A DNA stretch of 27,500 bases from Priapulus caudatus (lineage: Eukaryota > Priapulida > Priapulimorpha > Priapulimorphida > Priapulidae): NCBI RefSeq assembly GCF_000485595.1, contig NW_014577252.1, positions 258,912 through 286,411 of the forward strand. Reading direction: 5' to 3'. The first letter of the stretch is position 1. Each line of letters opens with the position of its first letter. The position numbers were made by a program, and so were the translations under genes. Positions 11,163 through 21,376 of the stretch are shown piece by piece. A model generated the notes under the pieces. The model saw only the letters and a program-made list of their open reading frames with translations, did not search any database and had not been told where the DNA came from.

Positions 11163-11845
11163 TGTATGCACATGTCTGTTGTATGTCACTAAACTGAGGC
11201 TGTATATTGGCTGTTAGGTAAAAAAAAATTTTTATTAAATTTATATAGCAGCTCTGTGATATGACTCCTGACAGTTTACCATTTCATAGCAGATCACTCG
11301 TACGTGCTGCCATCTACTGGCCAGCAAATACATGGAGATGGAAAAAAGTGTTTTGTGTGCGTGACCGTGTTTAAGAGTATGTACGCACAATAGATGCACG
11401 TGTACGCTCACAAGGTACACGCTCTGCTCTACCTCGCCTACCTACCTACCATACTATGTATCTATACTATATATATGATATATATATATATAACTACTTG
11501 TGAAGATTTGTATTCTCACATGACATTTTGTTTGCATGTCTGTTACTGATGTGATTTATATTTAGAGAAGGTGATAGACAGATAATATTCATCTTGGCAG
11601 CCAAATCCAAAATATTTGAACATCTGCCCTTTATATGGGACGATTGTTTGACATTAATAAAGGTGAATCTGACTTCTGTCTGTTTTATACATTAGTGCAA
11701 ATGACACACATACGTGCACACGCCCCTAACACATCAAGTAATCAGTTTTATTATGATACTTTCTTATCATGATCTTTCCTACCTCAGATATCCGTCGTAT
11801 AGCTAATCAGAACAGAAGTACATGCCAATGGGAACATGCGGTACA
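11163..11845. other. Unannotated AT-rich stretch
   Basis: No gene seen. It includes a short TA run (11466-11492). It also has a segment around 11300 with GCTGCCATCTACTGG, which loosely resembles GCTACCATCTAGTGG at about 6614. Both lie near CA-rich sequence and may be remains of one dispersed repeat. Confidence 0.4.
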
Positions 11846-11954
11846 ACATCACACAACACACAGCACAAACACACACACACCCACACAAGCACACAACACA
11901 CACACGACGCAGGCCCACACACACACACACACACCACACACACACACACACACA

Positions 11955-12001
<47 letters not shown>
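11846..12001. repeat. Compound (CA)n-(TA)n microsatellite
   Basis: CA-rich repeat (about 11846-11953) passing directly into an uninterrupted TA run (about 11958-12001). Encoded frames are only His-Thr and Tyr-Ile repeats. Confidence 0.97.
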
Positions 12002-12002
<1 letters not shown>

Positions 12003-12403
12003 GTGGTGCTGTGACGGACATATTGTCAATTCTCTTAACTAATCATTGTCGGGTTTTTCGTTACTTGATCTCTAACTTGATTGTCATTATATTATTTAAA
12101 TATGAACATATTTCACTCACACATTTCATGTCCGTGATATTTGCTGTACATTGCTCTTAGATACACTGCTCTATTTTTATTTAGTACGCTAGATTTCGCT
12201 ATAGTGTAAAATTCAATCTTCTGGTTTGACAAAAATTAACACATAGTTGGTTTACTTGATTAAAAATATTTTGACGCCTGTAAAAGGCATAACACAATAA
12301 ATTACAATGTAGCACTGCACCTATGTAGCGCTGCATCTATGACAGTACTGAATGATAAGTGGAGAAAGCTATTTGCTGGTCAATGTTCGTTATTATCGTT
12401 ATT

Positions 12404-12418
12404 CACCAGGGGGCGCCA
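12404..12418 (+). promoter_or_regulatory. CTCF-like motif
   Basis: CACCAGGGGGCGCCA agrees with the bilaterian CTCF core (CCACNAGGGGGCGC) at all but the first position. It is GC-rich in an AT-rich setting, about 100 bp left of a large inverted repeat. It could equally be part of a decayed mobile element. Confidence 0.3.
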
Positions 12419-12518
12419 CCTACCTGAACGTACCGCCTTGGCGGGCACACTCTATAACAACCACCGATACTCACCGTACCCATAATGCTCTAAAGGACGA
12501 AAATCCCTCTAGGAAATG

Positions 12519-12912
12519 TCTATATTCAGGCCGGTACGGGAGATTACGGTACGCATATATTTGCTAATATATTGACTAATCGCGCGTCAATAAACTCAAT
12601 ATTCACAGAGAGTATAGCTAAGACATGTGTCTATAGGTATCTAGAATTTTAGAAATTTAATCATCTGTAATTCACTTCCGCGCGCATATATTTGCTATAT
12701 TGACTAATCGTGCGTCAATAAACTCAATATTAACAGAGAGTATATGAATTCAAGCCGGTACGGGAGATCATTTGCATAATATATTCTAGATACCTATAGA
12801 CACATGTCTTAGCTATACTCTCTGTGAATATTGAGTTTATTGACGCGCGATTAGTCAATATATTAGCAAATATATGCGTACCGTAATCTCCCGTACCGGC
12901 CTGAATATAGAC
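12519..12912. mobile_element. Long perfect inverted repeat (foldback element)
   Basis: The arm at 12519-12647 and the arm at about 12783-12912 are perfect reverse complements over ~129 bp, starting GTCTATATTCAGG and ending GTATCTAGAAT. The ~135-bp spacer holds a shortened, diverged third copy of arm sequence in the left-arm orientation (about 12685-12769). No coding capacity. No clear target duplication was found. Confidence 0.85.
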
Positions 12913-13179
12913 ACTCCCAATGCTAAAAGTAAGCTGCAAGTGGAAATCTCCGTCCACATACAAATGCTCATGTACATCCTGCGCATGCGCATGTGCATCA
13001 TGATCATGCGCATGCTACATCAGTCTCGATTCATAATCAATCCGAGAATCATCCGAGAATCATTGAATCCGATGTCATAAACGATAGCCAAACCGCATGA
13101 ACAGTGTGTCCTGTTACAGTCAGTCCAACATGACTGCCCACAATGTGAAAAAATATCCAAAGTTCATAATATAGTACTG

Positions 13180-13210
13180 TTCATTCATTCATCATTCGCT
13201 CATTCATCAT
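13180..13210. repeat. Short (ATTC)n repeat
   Basis: Imperfect tandem CATT/ATTC tetramers (TTCATTCATTCATCATTCG and similar). Confidence 0.75.
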
Positions 13211-13782
13211 ACTGCAGAAATTTCACCTTTGAATCCTCAGAATTGTTCCTCCTGCCTTGTACCGGTGATTGTTATATAGTGACCACCACCTGGTCGGTGC
13301 TGCACACCCCCTATACGTACCAGCAAGTACCAGTACACGATTTCCTACAATGTTCCTCCATACACAGCAACGGTCAAGCACGTCCGTTAAAGTGATTACG
13401 TCACCGCAAATAGTAAAAATAAAAAAAATTATGTCCACTTTTCCACAAAATGTAAATGATTCTGTTCACTTTTTATGGTTAAATTGCTGCATTTACTTCC
13501 TATTTTGCTATTCCGTTCGATGTGAGCAAACGCTCGTGACTCATACATACCTCATAGCAAGCATTTCATGTTGTGATCAATGCATCAAATCGCCCAGGTT
13601 TTTTTTGGATTTTTAACTAGTTGAGAAACAATCTTATCATGTAAGAATTTGAGGATACATTAGAGTCCCGTTAGTACTTACATTTAATGTAAAAAATTGC
13701 AACAAATATTTTACAAATATATATATATATATACGGTAGAAAATTCGTGACGTAAACAATTTAATGTTAGTTATGCTGAGAC

Positions 13783-13998
13783 GGTCTATGTCCCCCAGGG
13801 TACTGCCGGAACGTACCCTAGCTGGTACTATCTAATATGCCAAACCGTACCTCGCCTACTTCACTAACGAGTTTAGGGAGTCGCCTACGCCTACTCCCTA
13901 ACCCTAACCCTAACCCTAACCCTAACCCTAACCCTAACCCTAACCATATCAGATAGTTACCAGGGTACGTTCCGGCAGTACACTGGGGGACATAGACC
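13783..13998. mobile_element. MITE-like element carrying telomeric repeats
   Basis: A 216-bp element whose ends are ~54-bp imperfect inverted repeats. The left end begins GGTCTATGTCCCCCAG (13783) and the right end closes CTGGGGGACATAGACC (13998). Both arms contain TACTGCCGGAACGTACCCT, or its complement, and differ by a few bases and a small indel. Between them lies a short unique segment and a (CCCTAA)n tract. No open frame and no convincing target duplication (left flank GCTGAGAC, right flank CTATGAGC). Likely a non-autonomous DNA transposon; family unknown to me. Confidence 0.75.
13896..13945. repeat. Interstitial telomeric repeat (CCCTAA)n
   Basis: About eight perfect CCCTAA units, i.e. 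TTAGGG on the minus strand, the common metazoan telomere repeat. They sit inside the inverted-repeat element at 13783-13998, so they are part of that element rather than a chromosome end. Confidence 0.95.
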
Positions 13999-14147
13999 CT
14001 ATGAGCGTTAGGCATCTCTATTATGTTCGAATGCATGATCGGATATTTAACTACCAGCACAGCATACCTACGTTGAAATAAGCACGTAGCTTACTCGCCA
14101 GCGTCTGTTTGAGTCTCAATTCTTTATAACATGCTATTATTTTATTG

Positions 14148-14374
14148 AAAAATTCTTGAATAGTTGCTATGCAGAGTTTAGGTTCTAAAAGCAGTAATTC
14201 CACGGAAGATCCAAATACGTAATATGTGGGTGTTATATAACACCAGAAGACTGATAACACCCACATATTACCAGGAGTGTATTGATACACTCCTGATATT
14301 ACGTATTCGGATCGTCTGTGGAATTACTGTTTTTAAAACTTAAACTCTGAATAGCAACTATTCAAGAATTTTTT
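14148..14374. mobile_element. Foldback element with diverged ~90-bp arms
   Basis: The left arm (14148-14236) pairs with the right arm (14254-14374). Both outer ends read AAAAATTCTTGAATAGTTGC on their own strand, with several mismatches inside. The centre contains the perfect 16-bp palindrome GGTGTTATATAACACC. The right arm is longer because a 24-bp palindrome plus a 7-bp duplication has been inserted at 14272. Non-coding; probably an old MITE-like foldback. Confidence 0.8.
14265..14302. mobile_element. Palindromic micro-element, copy 2, with 7-bp direct repeats
   Basis: The 24-bp palindrome at 14272-14295 has two perfect 11-bp arms (CAGGAGTGTAT and its complement) around two bases. It is flanked by ATATTAC on both sides (14265-14271 and 14296-14302). 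It lies in the right arm of the 14148-14374 foldback; the left arm retains the matching uninterrupted sequence, so insertion with duplication is shown within the window. Confidence 0.82.
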
Positions 14375-17300
14375 ACATGATAAATGCATGGCTCGAGTTT
14401 TGCAATGTTTGGTGAGATAATGATTGCACGCATGTCTATAAGCAGATTTGCAAAAACTCAGAAAGAAACGAATTTGAATGTATTTTACACGAAATCGGTG
14501 CAGCCTTATGAAACGAAAAAAAATCTGTACGGCCAACGTGCAAATCTGGCGAACACGCGTGTTAGTAGTAAAATATGCGGCGGGAAACTAATAAACTAAA
14601 TACCAATCCCGGTACAAGGTGTAGAAGAAGTAGGCCACGTATCACCAGACCTTAATCTGTTTTTGCACACGCTATTCTGCCTACATTTCGCGCAGAAAAT
14701 CCTGAGAGGTATATTCTGTTTTCCGAGACACGCAAGTTTAGAAGCGTGTAGAAAGAGCATTTTGTGAATGACCATGAACTGTGATCACGTGAATGGTGGT
14801 ACATAGGTTCACACATATAACCATTTCGTGTATTCGCTTCGCTGATTCGATCGTTAGTGCGGTGTGTAGCTGTGCCCTACGTCCAGCATGGTGACTGTGT
14901 CATTTGGCAAAGGTTATTCGCTGTAGTAGAAATGATGACCGGTATATATCTATTCGTAAAAAATAGATGTTAGATGTGGAAATAGTGTTATCTATAGTGA
15001 CTTGGTTTTATAGTACCTTATCTGATTTTAGCGTATCTGCAAATAATTATAATAATATCCGTGAGATAATCCCAGAGAGTCACGGTCTTAGGTTATTCCA
15101 ACTCTAACTCTTTGATTTAAAGTTTTGGTTTTTCTCAATAATTGTAACATATGCGCATGCGTTATATTAAAAATGCGTATAAGTTGAAAATGCGTCATCG
15201 ATGATAAGATTTATAATTAGATCTCACATGGATAAAAATTTATAGATAGTAATGTCAAAACCTGCCTACTCCGCTAATTAAGCTAGTTATACAAAGTCAC
15301 CAAGTAAAGTCCATAGAGTTCATATTGTTAAACAGTACGCATGTCTTAGTCGTTTCTAAACGCGATCGATAGAGTAAAACAGTCCGAAATTATCCTATTG
15401 TATTAAACCTATTCATTATCTACTCATATAATATATAACACGTGAGTGTAACATACAATCCTATTGTATTAAATTTAATTATAGGCCTACTTGCGTGGCT
15501 ACAGAAGCTGTCGATCGTCATTGCAGTTACCATTCTTGTGTTCTGCTGTTTCCGTGGCTGTATTAATTCTCACCTGACGGTATATTGCATGTGTGACGTG
15601 TTTTTTCCTCAGACATAAGCTTCTAGCTTATGTTGTGCTTGTGTGCAGTGTGCACCAACGCGATTTATCTGACTGCTCTTACAATGCATTATAAACATGT
15701 ACGAAAACAGAAAAAGATAACAAGGAAGCGTCCGCAGGTCACGTCTACTGTTAGGTAGGAAAACATGCAGCTGTGCCTAAGATAGATAAGCTGTCAAACC
15801 ATGTAAACGCTGGCGAAGTCAAGGTGCTGCATGGGTATTTGCCTATAACGTAAGGATGTGCTGCTCACAACCTGCTTGTACGTGAATATACCTATGATTT
15901 ATATAACCACCTATAGCCGTGAAAATTACAACCGCACTGGGTAAAAGATAATAGATTTTCATGATTTATTAAGCTGCCATTATCCAGAGGCATGGTATAA
16001 AACACTATGTTTCTAGGAAGTTCCTAAAAGAAAATGATATTTTTGGTTGCATACAGGTCGCATGCACTTTATTTTTGTCGTTGTTAATATTGGGTCATCA
16101 ATTATGCGTTCTGCTGTGCGGTGCCTATATGAATAGCCTTATTTGGCCATGCAGGTGTACCTGCAGTGAGGTGTGGTGATTTTGAACAGTAGCCGGTGCC
16201 ATTTAAAAGGCGGGTTTTCGGCGTCAACTGTGCAGAAAATGACAGCAGGTCCTCGTTTCCTGTGATCAACCGCTTTTGGGTAGCCAGGTGTGATTTGGTC
16301 CAATTTCCTCTCCGGCTAGTTATAATATAAATATATGTTGTTGTTAGAGACTCCTTACCTGTTGTAAAATGCGGTCGAAGCATTGGTGCATTCCAAATTG
16401 CCGGCAATGAATGTCACTCCTCACGGTAAATTTTACCACTTCGTTCGACATCGTCATGCCTGGTGATCACGTCTCTTTATCTTCTGTTGCCACCTGCTCC
16501 TTTCCGACATGAAACCAGCCCATGCCCATGCAAACAATCTCCCCCCGTTGGCAATCACGCTTAAACTTTCTCTGCGCTATATTAATTCTTTATTTCTCTG
16601 GAGCTGCCTCTCCCTTATCCCGCTCTGACTTTCCCTCTGCTCGTTCTTGCGATCTTATAAATGGGATTTCTCCGTTGTCATTTGCTACCGGGCGCTGTTG
16701 AAGCTGTTTAGATTTCCAGAGGGAAGTCAAAAGGGAATGATTAAAAAAAGTTACAGATAGAAATTCCATCTTCTATTATGGACTCCTGATGAGATCATGC
16801 ACGTGCATAAAGTACTCCCACAATCACTTTTATAAACCAGATGGAAAGTATACGTTTTGGTGTAATGACGCATATTGATGCAATCGACGGACATAAAAAT
16901 TAAATTGACTCGCGCAGTTTATTATTTTACAATCCTTATAAGGAAATGTATATAATACACGTGAGGTTTAATACTTTATTCTGCACAATTGTATTGTTAG
17001 AACAATTCCGTTCGCCAAATTTAAGACTAGCAAAACTTAATCGAGGTGACCGCAGCCCGCGGCTTTGCACGCAACCTGTAACTTTTCTTCTCTTCGATGC
17101 GGGAATCATCTGCGTTTCACAGCGAAATTTCCATAGATTTATCACTAATGTAGCCGAGCATATAGGTCTCCCGTGCTGTACCGTAGCAACGAAATTCCTG
17201 ATTTTAACGGAGTAAGTGAGTCATTACGTTAAATCGTTTCATATTTTAGCCACGAGTGGGCGTTACGGGACGCAGCAAGGCTCCAGAGAGGAGTTATCCA

Positions 17301-18142
17301 CTTGCTGTATATATCAACATGCGTGCACGCATGCAGCGGATAACGGGCATGGACCTTGTGTGTATTTCCTGCACTTGGCTACTTACTTGCAGAGATACGG
17401 ATTTTGGTTTTGTGCTCTTGTGAGAAGAGCATCAAACAACTCAAGGAGCTGCTAATAGGAATGAGACACGACAGTAAGATGAGCTCAGTGAACAGACCAG
17501 GAGTGCTATAACAGCAGATGCGGCCACCGTCGGCAGCCTTTCCAAACGAGTTCATTCACTCTGCTCGCGTTTGTTTTTCATTTTAACTACGCACAGTTAT
17601 ACTAAGCCCCCTTACTCATCCCCTTTGTTTAACGTGTCAACTTGCATGAGTGTCTTCCGTACATCGGCATTGTCTCTGGATTTGCAAACCCATGTCAGCT
17701 AGGCACAATATGCTCTGCAATAATGGAAGGGAAACGAGTACATTTGGGACGCCGTATTGCACTATTTTAATTATTTGGGAACCGGGAAATACCAGACGAA
17801 ATTTTTGTAATTTAGGAAAAATAGTCAACCGGTACTTGGGAAAGCCTAAATTTTAGTTAACAGGGAACGGGGAATTGGCCCATTTTATCTTAAATACTGG
17901 AATGGACCCCCGTTACCCGCATAATTATAAAATGATAATCCAGAAATTTTGCGTCGAAATTTTGCATCGAATGCTTGTCAAAGTGAAAGTATCTGATTTA
18001 CGGGTTCGGGGTTTTAAAGTGTACTGAAAAATAAACATGCGTGGACCGAATACCTGCAAGTAATTGATTTAAGTATACTACGTAAGATATGTAAGTTACA
18101 ATTTCTACAAAAAGTTGAGTACTCACTCATCCTGTGAGATAG
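14375..18142. other. Gene-poor stretch
   Basis: No supported gene on either strand. Open frames up to about 100 codons (for example 16102-16407 on the minus strand) have no recognisable motif or convincing splice context. A 16-bp direct repeat, ATCCTATTGTATTAAA, occurs at about 15392 and 15459. The stretch at about 16430-16680 is pyrimidine-rich on the + strand. Confidence 0.45.
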
Positions 18143-18210
18143 GTAGTATCAAGAGTGCATAATAGAGTGCAGTCAAGAGTGCACTCTCTATTATGCACTC
18201 TTGGTAGTAT
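18143..18210. mobile_element. Palindromic micro-element, copy 3, with 7-bp direct repeats
   Basis: The 54-bp element at 18150-18203 starts CAAGAGT and ends ACTCTTG, with 18-bp perfect arms (CAAGAGTGCATAATAGAG and its complement). The flanks are GTAGTAT at 18143-18149 and 18204-18210. The central 18 bp repeat part of the end sequence (TCAAGAGTGCACT), which suggests an internal rearrangement or nested copy. Confidence 0.78.
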
Positions 18211-18512
18211 ACTCGTGAATTCACACGGTAAGAAATATCTCTTGTCCGGACAGAGAACGGAGATCTCATGTACATCGGATTGAATAGTTAAACGTGCAGT
18301 ATATACATAACAAATCGCGACGCTCCAACTACCAGTACATTACGCGCACGTACTACGGAAGTTAACAACCTAAAGCATTCTTGCCCTCTACGAGGCTAGC
18401 ATATCCTATAGCGTATCTCTCACATTTTCATCAGTGAAGATCGCCAGAGAGACACAAATACAAATAACAAGCACCTTCACATTTGTTACCTAATCAGGAT
18501 CCCCCTAATCAT

Positions 18513-19505
18513 TACCCCTTCACACACGGATTTTTTTACGAGTCCTTACGGATCGCACAATTCGTAAAAGTACACGGATCCTTACGATTTCGCCACTTTT
18601 ACGAGCGATTTACGTGTTATTACGAGCTATTTACGGTTTATTACGGTTTATTGCGGATTATTACGAGTTATTACGATGTATTTACGGCAAAATTCCACGA
18701 TTTCTTAAGAGTTGTCACGGATAACTACGAGCAACTTACGGGCATTTTACGAGCTTTTTACGGATTGTTACGGATATATTACGGAATGTTACGATTCATC
18801 GAAGCTTTTACGTGTTAGTTACGACCTGTTTACGTGTTGTTACGAATAGGTACGAGTTAGTTACGACCTGTTTACGTGTTGTTACGAATAGGTACGAGTT
18901 AGTTACGAGTATTTACGAGTCCTTGCGATTTTTTGGCAAAAAGTATATAAAATTCCTGCAAATTTCAATCTATCATCAACTTGTTGACTGCCCTCTTCTT
19001 TGGAGCCATGCTTGTAGATATTGTAAAGTAGATATGCAGAGATGTAACTTCTCTGACTTCTTGATAACAACTGAAAATAACGTGTTCGATTTTGCAGCCT
19101 TTCCTAAATCGTAAACAATACGTAAGAATACGTAAAGTATACGTATCTATTCGTAAAGTGCTCGTAATAACTCATAATAATCCGTTACAATCGTACAATT
19201 GTTACGAGTCATTTACGGATTATTGCGAGCAGTTTACGGATGGTTACGTGTTGTTGCGAGCGGTTTACGATACTTACGGATTGTTACGAATTATTTACGG
19301 AAAAAATCAATCCGCGTGGACACTCGTGAGAAGATTTTTGACATGTAAAAAAATTTCCCTCTCCTTTCACGGATCTTTACGAGTGTCTGCGAGTTGTGAC
19401 GAGTTAATACGGATACCAGCGAGTTATTTACGGATGCTTACGATTGACTACGAGTTGGCGATCCGTAAGGACTCGTAAGAAAAATCCGTGTATGTGAAGG
19501 GGGTA
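18513..19505. mobile_element. ~1-kb TIR element filled with a TTACG array
   Basis: The ends are inverted repeats of about 45 bp. The left reads TACCCCTTCACACACGG then TTACGAGTCCTTACGGATCG; the right is its complement with small changes (GTGTATGTGAAGGGGGTA). TA bases next to both C-runs are compatible with a TA target site, but this is not certain. The interior consists of two blocks (about 18530-18925 and 19110-19470) of TTACG(A/G)-type units every 10 or 11 bp, separated by a ~180-bp unrelated centre. The long open frames here (Tyr/Leu/Arg/Val repeats) follow from the repeat unit and its lack of stops in one frame; they are not considered genes. Confidence 0.78.
18817..18900. repeat. 42-bp tandem duplication inside the TTACG array
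   Basis: Two identical adjacent 42-bp units, each beginning AGTTACGACCTGTTTACGTG. Each holds four TTACG-like cores at 10-11 bp spacing, showing how the array grows by multi-unit duplication. Confidence 0.9.
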
Positions 19506-21212
19506 TAGTTGTCTAAAGTTCTACATCTAAAGTTGTCTCGTCTTACGGATAACCCGCTTTGCAGTGCGCATGTGTGCAGCAATATTATGGGCGCGATAGA
19601 GTGGAACGTCTGCGAGATGTGCTTCTTAGTATTCAGTGACAGATTAACCGCACAATTGGTGATCGTGTAAGTCTGTGCATACTCGTGCAGTTGCTATGAT
19701 TGCTTGCGTACGTAGACCTCGGCCTTTACAACGCATCCGGCCACGAAGACGCTCATATACGGGAGGCATGAACTTGCAGGACTACCTATATTAGTCCGCA
19801 GTTTGATTGAAAGATGAATTTACATGATTAGAGTAGCTTTAAGCAGTGACGAACTATTCGAATTCACTAATTAACTGAAGTGTTCTTGAACGTTTGGGTA
19901 AAATAGTCTGGAAGCGAATTTTGCTTTTAAAGGTACAGCAACGGATGTGTTGGTGAAGACCACGAATTAGAAGTAAAGGACACGATCTGAAGAACAGATC
20001 AATATGACACATTGTCTCAGTTGGTGGCATTGAATTAAGCTTGCATAATCCTGAAGTACTGGCCGTCTGCTGTGCGGTTTGCAATGTTGTCGTAATTCAA
20101 TTCACGAACCCTTGGGACGGGGTATTTGCAATTACGGTAATTTGTTTTAATATTCATTTATCTAGCTTGTTTTTTTTATCTGTTATATGGACGGCCAAAC
20201 GGAGATTTGCGTTTACATTTTCGTAACCTGATGGTGTCAATGGAGCGAATGTACATCCAGGATGTGCTATCAAATGAAAATATTGGCAACGTTTAGCCGA
20301 GCGTGTTTGCACTGGGAACAGCAAGTAGTTTAGTTATTAGGTACTTTCTACAGGTTTCTCGCACGCAAATTGCGCTGCTGCTGCCGATAATAGCAAAAGA
20401 AGTACTTGCGCAAATATTGGCCGAGGGAAATTTTGGCGCTAGGATATGTTTGCTTTCTGGTTTTTTTCTTTGCTTTTCCTGTTACAGCAAATGTTGTAAA
20501 GTGCAGTAGCTCGTTGGGTCAGCTGCACAGAGATCTTGCCAGTTTTTCGTTGACGAATAAAATCATTCCAGTGAGTATACTGCTGTAATCCTCTTTCTTA
20601 AATGACTCGGAAAACAGTAAAACCGTTTAAAAGTTTTTTAGTGTAACTATTATCCACATTTTCAAACACATTTTCTTTAATCCGGCCATTTCCCCCTTGT
20701 CTATAACATAGCTTATTAGAAATGTTTGTACTATAGTATTAACAGGAAAACATAATAAACGTTATGTTAAACATACTGTTTATCATGTATCCCTGGTATT
20801 AAAGAGGTAGGACACAATACCTCTTAGGAATACAAATAGGATACAATACAAGGCCCAAAAACTTTCTTTTCAAAATGCGCCACCATGGATTGCATGTCAC
20901 TTGAGATATCTGCGAACACTCGCTAGGTTCTCAGCCGTGTGTGACTAATTGCTATTCCGTGTAGACTCCCACAGTAGTAAGTCTATTTTATTGTCGCGTG
21001 GGGCGTGAAAAGAACTCGTTCGATCTACTACACCGGATACGAGACTGCCAGTAATACAGCCATCAGTTTAGCATTACCGCCCTGCAACAGGTAACCTACA
21101 CGTTGACCATGGCCTTGCAAGTCACTGTAATAGGCTGTTGTGTACCAGATCAGTAGATGCATCTGCAGAAAAGAGGGTGTATTTTGCTATCGTGTGCACC
21201 GTAGAAGCTTGC
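19506..21212. other. Gene-poor stretch
   Basis: Nothing supportable as a gene. Some open frames (20041-20226 and 20303-20588) are rich in hydrophobic residues but lack coding-like codon use and splice context. A small hairpin AAGAGGTA/TACCTCTT occurs at about 20802-20825. Confidence 0.45.
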
Positions 21213-21283
21213 ATTTTTAATGGGTATTCGTTTCTCCACCCTGGCACGCGGTCAGGGTGGAGAAACGAATACCCATTAAAAAT
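21213..21283. repeat. Perfect 31-bp-arm palindrome
   Basis: The left arm 21213-21243 (ending TTTCTCCACCCTG) and right arm 21253-21283 (starting CAGGGTGGAGAAACG) are perfect reverse complements around the 9-nt loop GCACGCGGT. No flanking direct repeat was found and the ends do not match the CARGAGT family. The perfect arms suggest recent origin or selection. Confidence 0.9.
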
Positions 21284-21376
21284 CAATCGATGTTATGCCA
21301 AGATACTAAAACTTTGGGCTGTGTCAAGAAAAATCTATATACATCCCACCAAACCCTTGTTTTCTCAAGACATGTC

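Noticed and set aside
10788-11197. Long open frames (97-133 codons) of His-Thr or Cys-Val
   Set aside because: They are translations of the CA/TG microsatellite and have no independent coding evidence. The same applies to frames at 11769-12160 and 24966-26022.
12449-13283. Possible outer inverted repeat (TATAACAACCACCG versus CGGTGATTGTTATA)
   Set aside because: Only a ~20-bp imperfect match over 800 bp, not extended by the flanking sequence.
13896-13945. True chromosome end
   Set aside because: Only ~50 bp of repeat, bounded by inverted repeats and followed by unique sequence on both sides.
18483-19478. Open frames of 100-128 codons with internal protein repeats (LRVVTNRYELVT)
   Set aside because: They arise from the TTACG array within the inverted-repeat element; the repetition is at the DNA level.
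18513-19505. CRISPR-like array
   Set aside because: Units are 10-11 bp with no spacers of constant size, within a eukaryotic mobile element.
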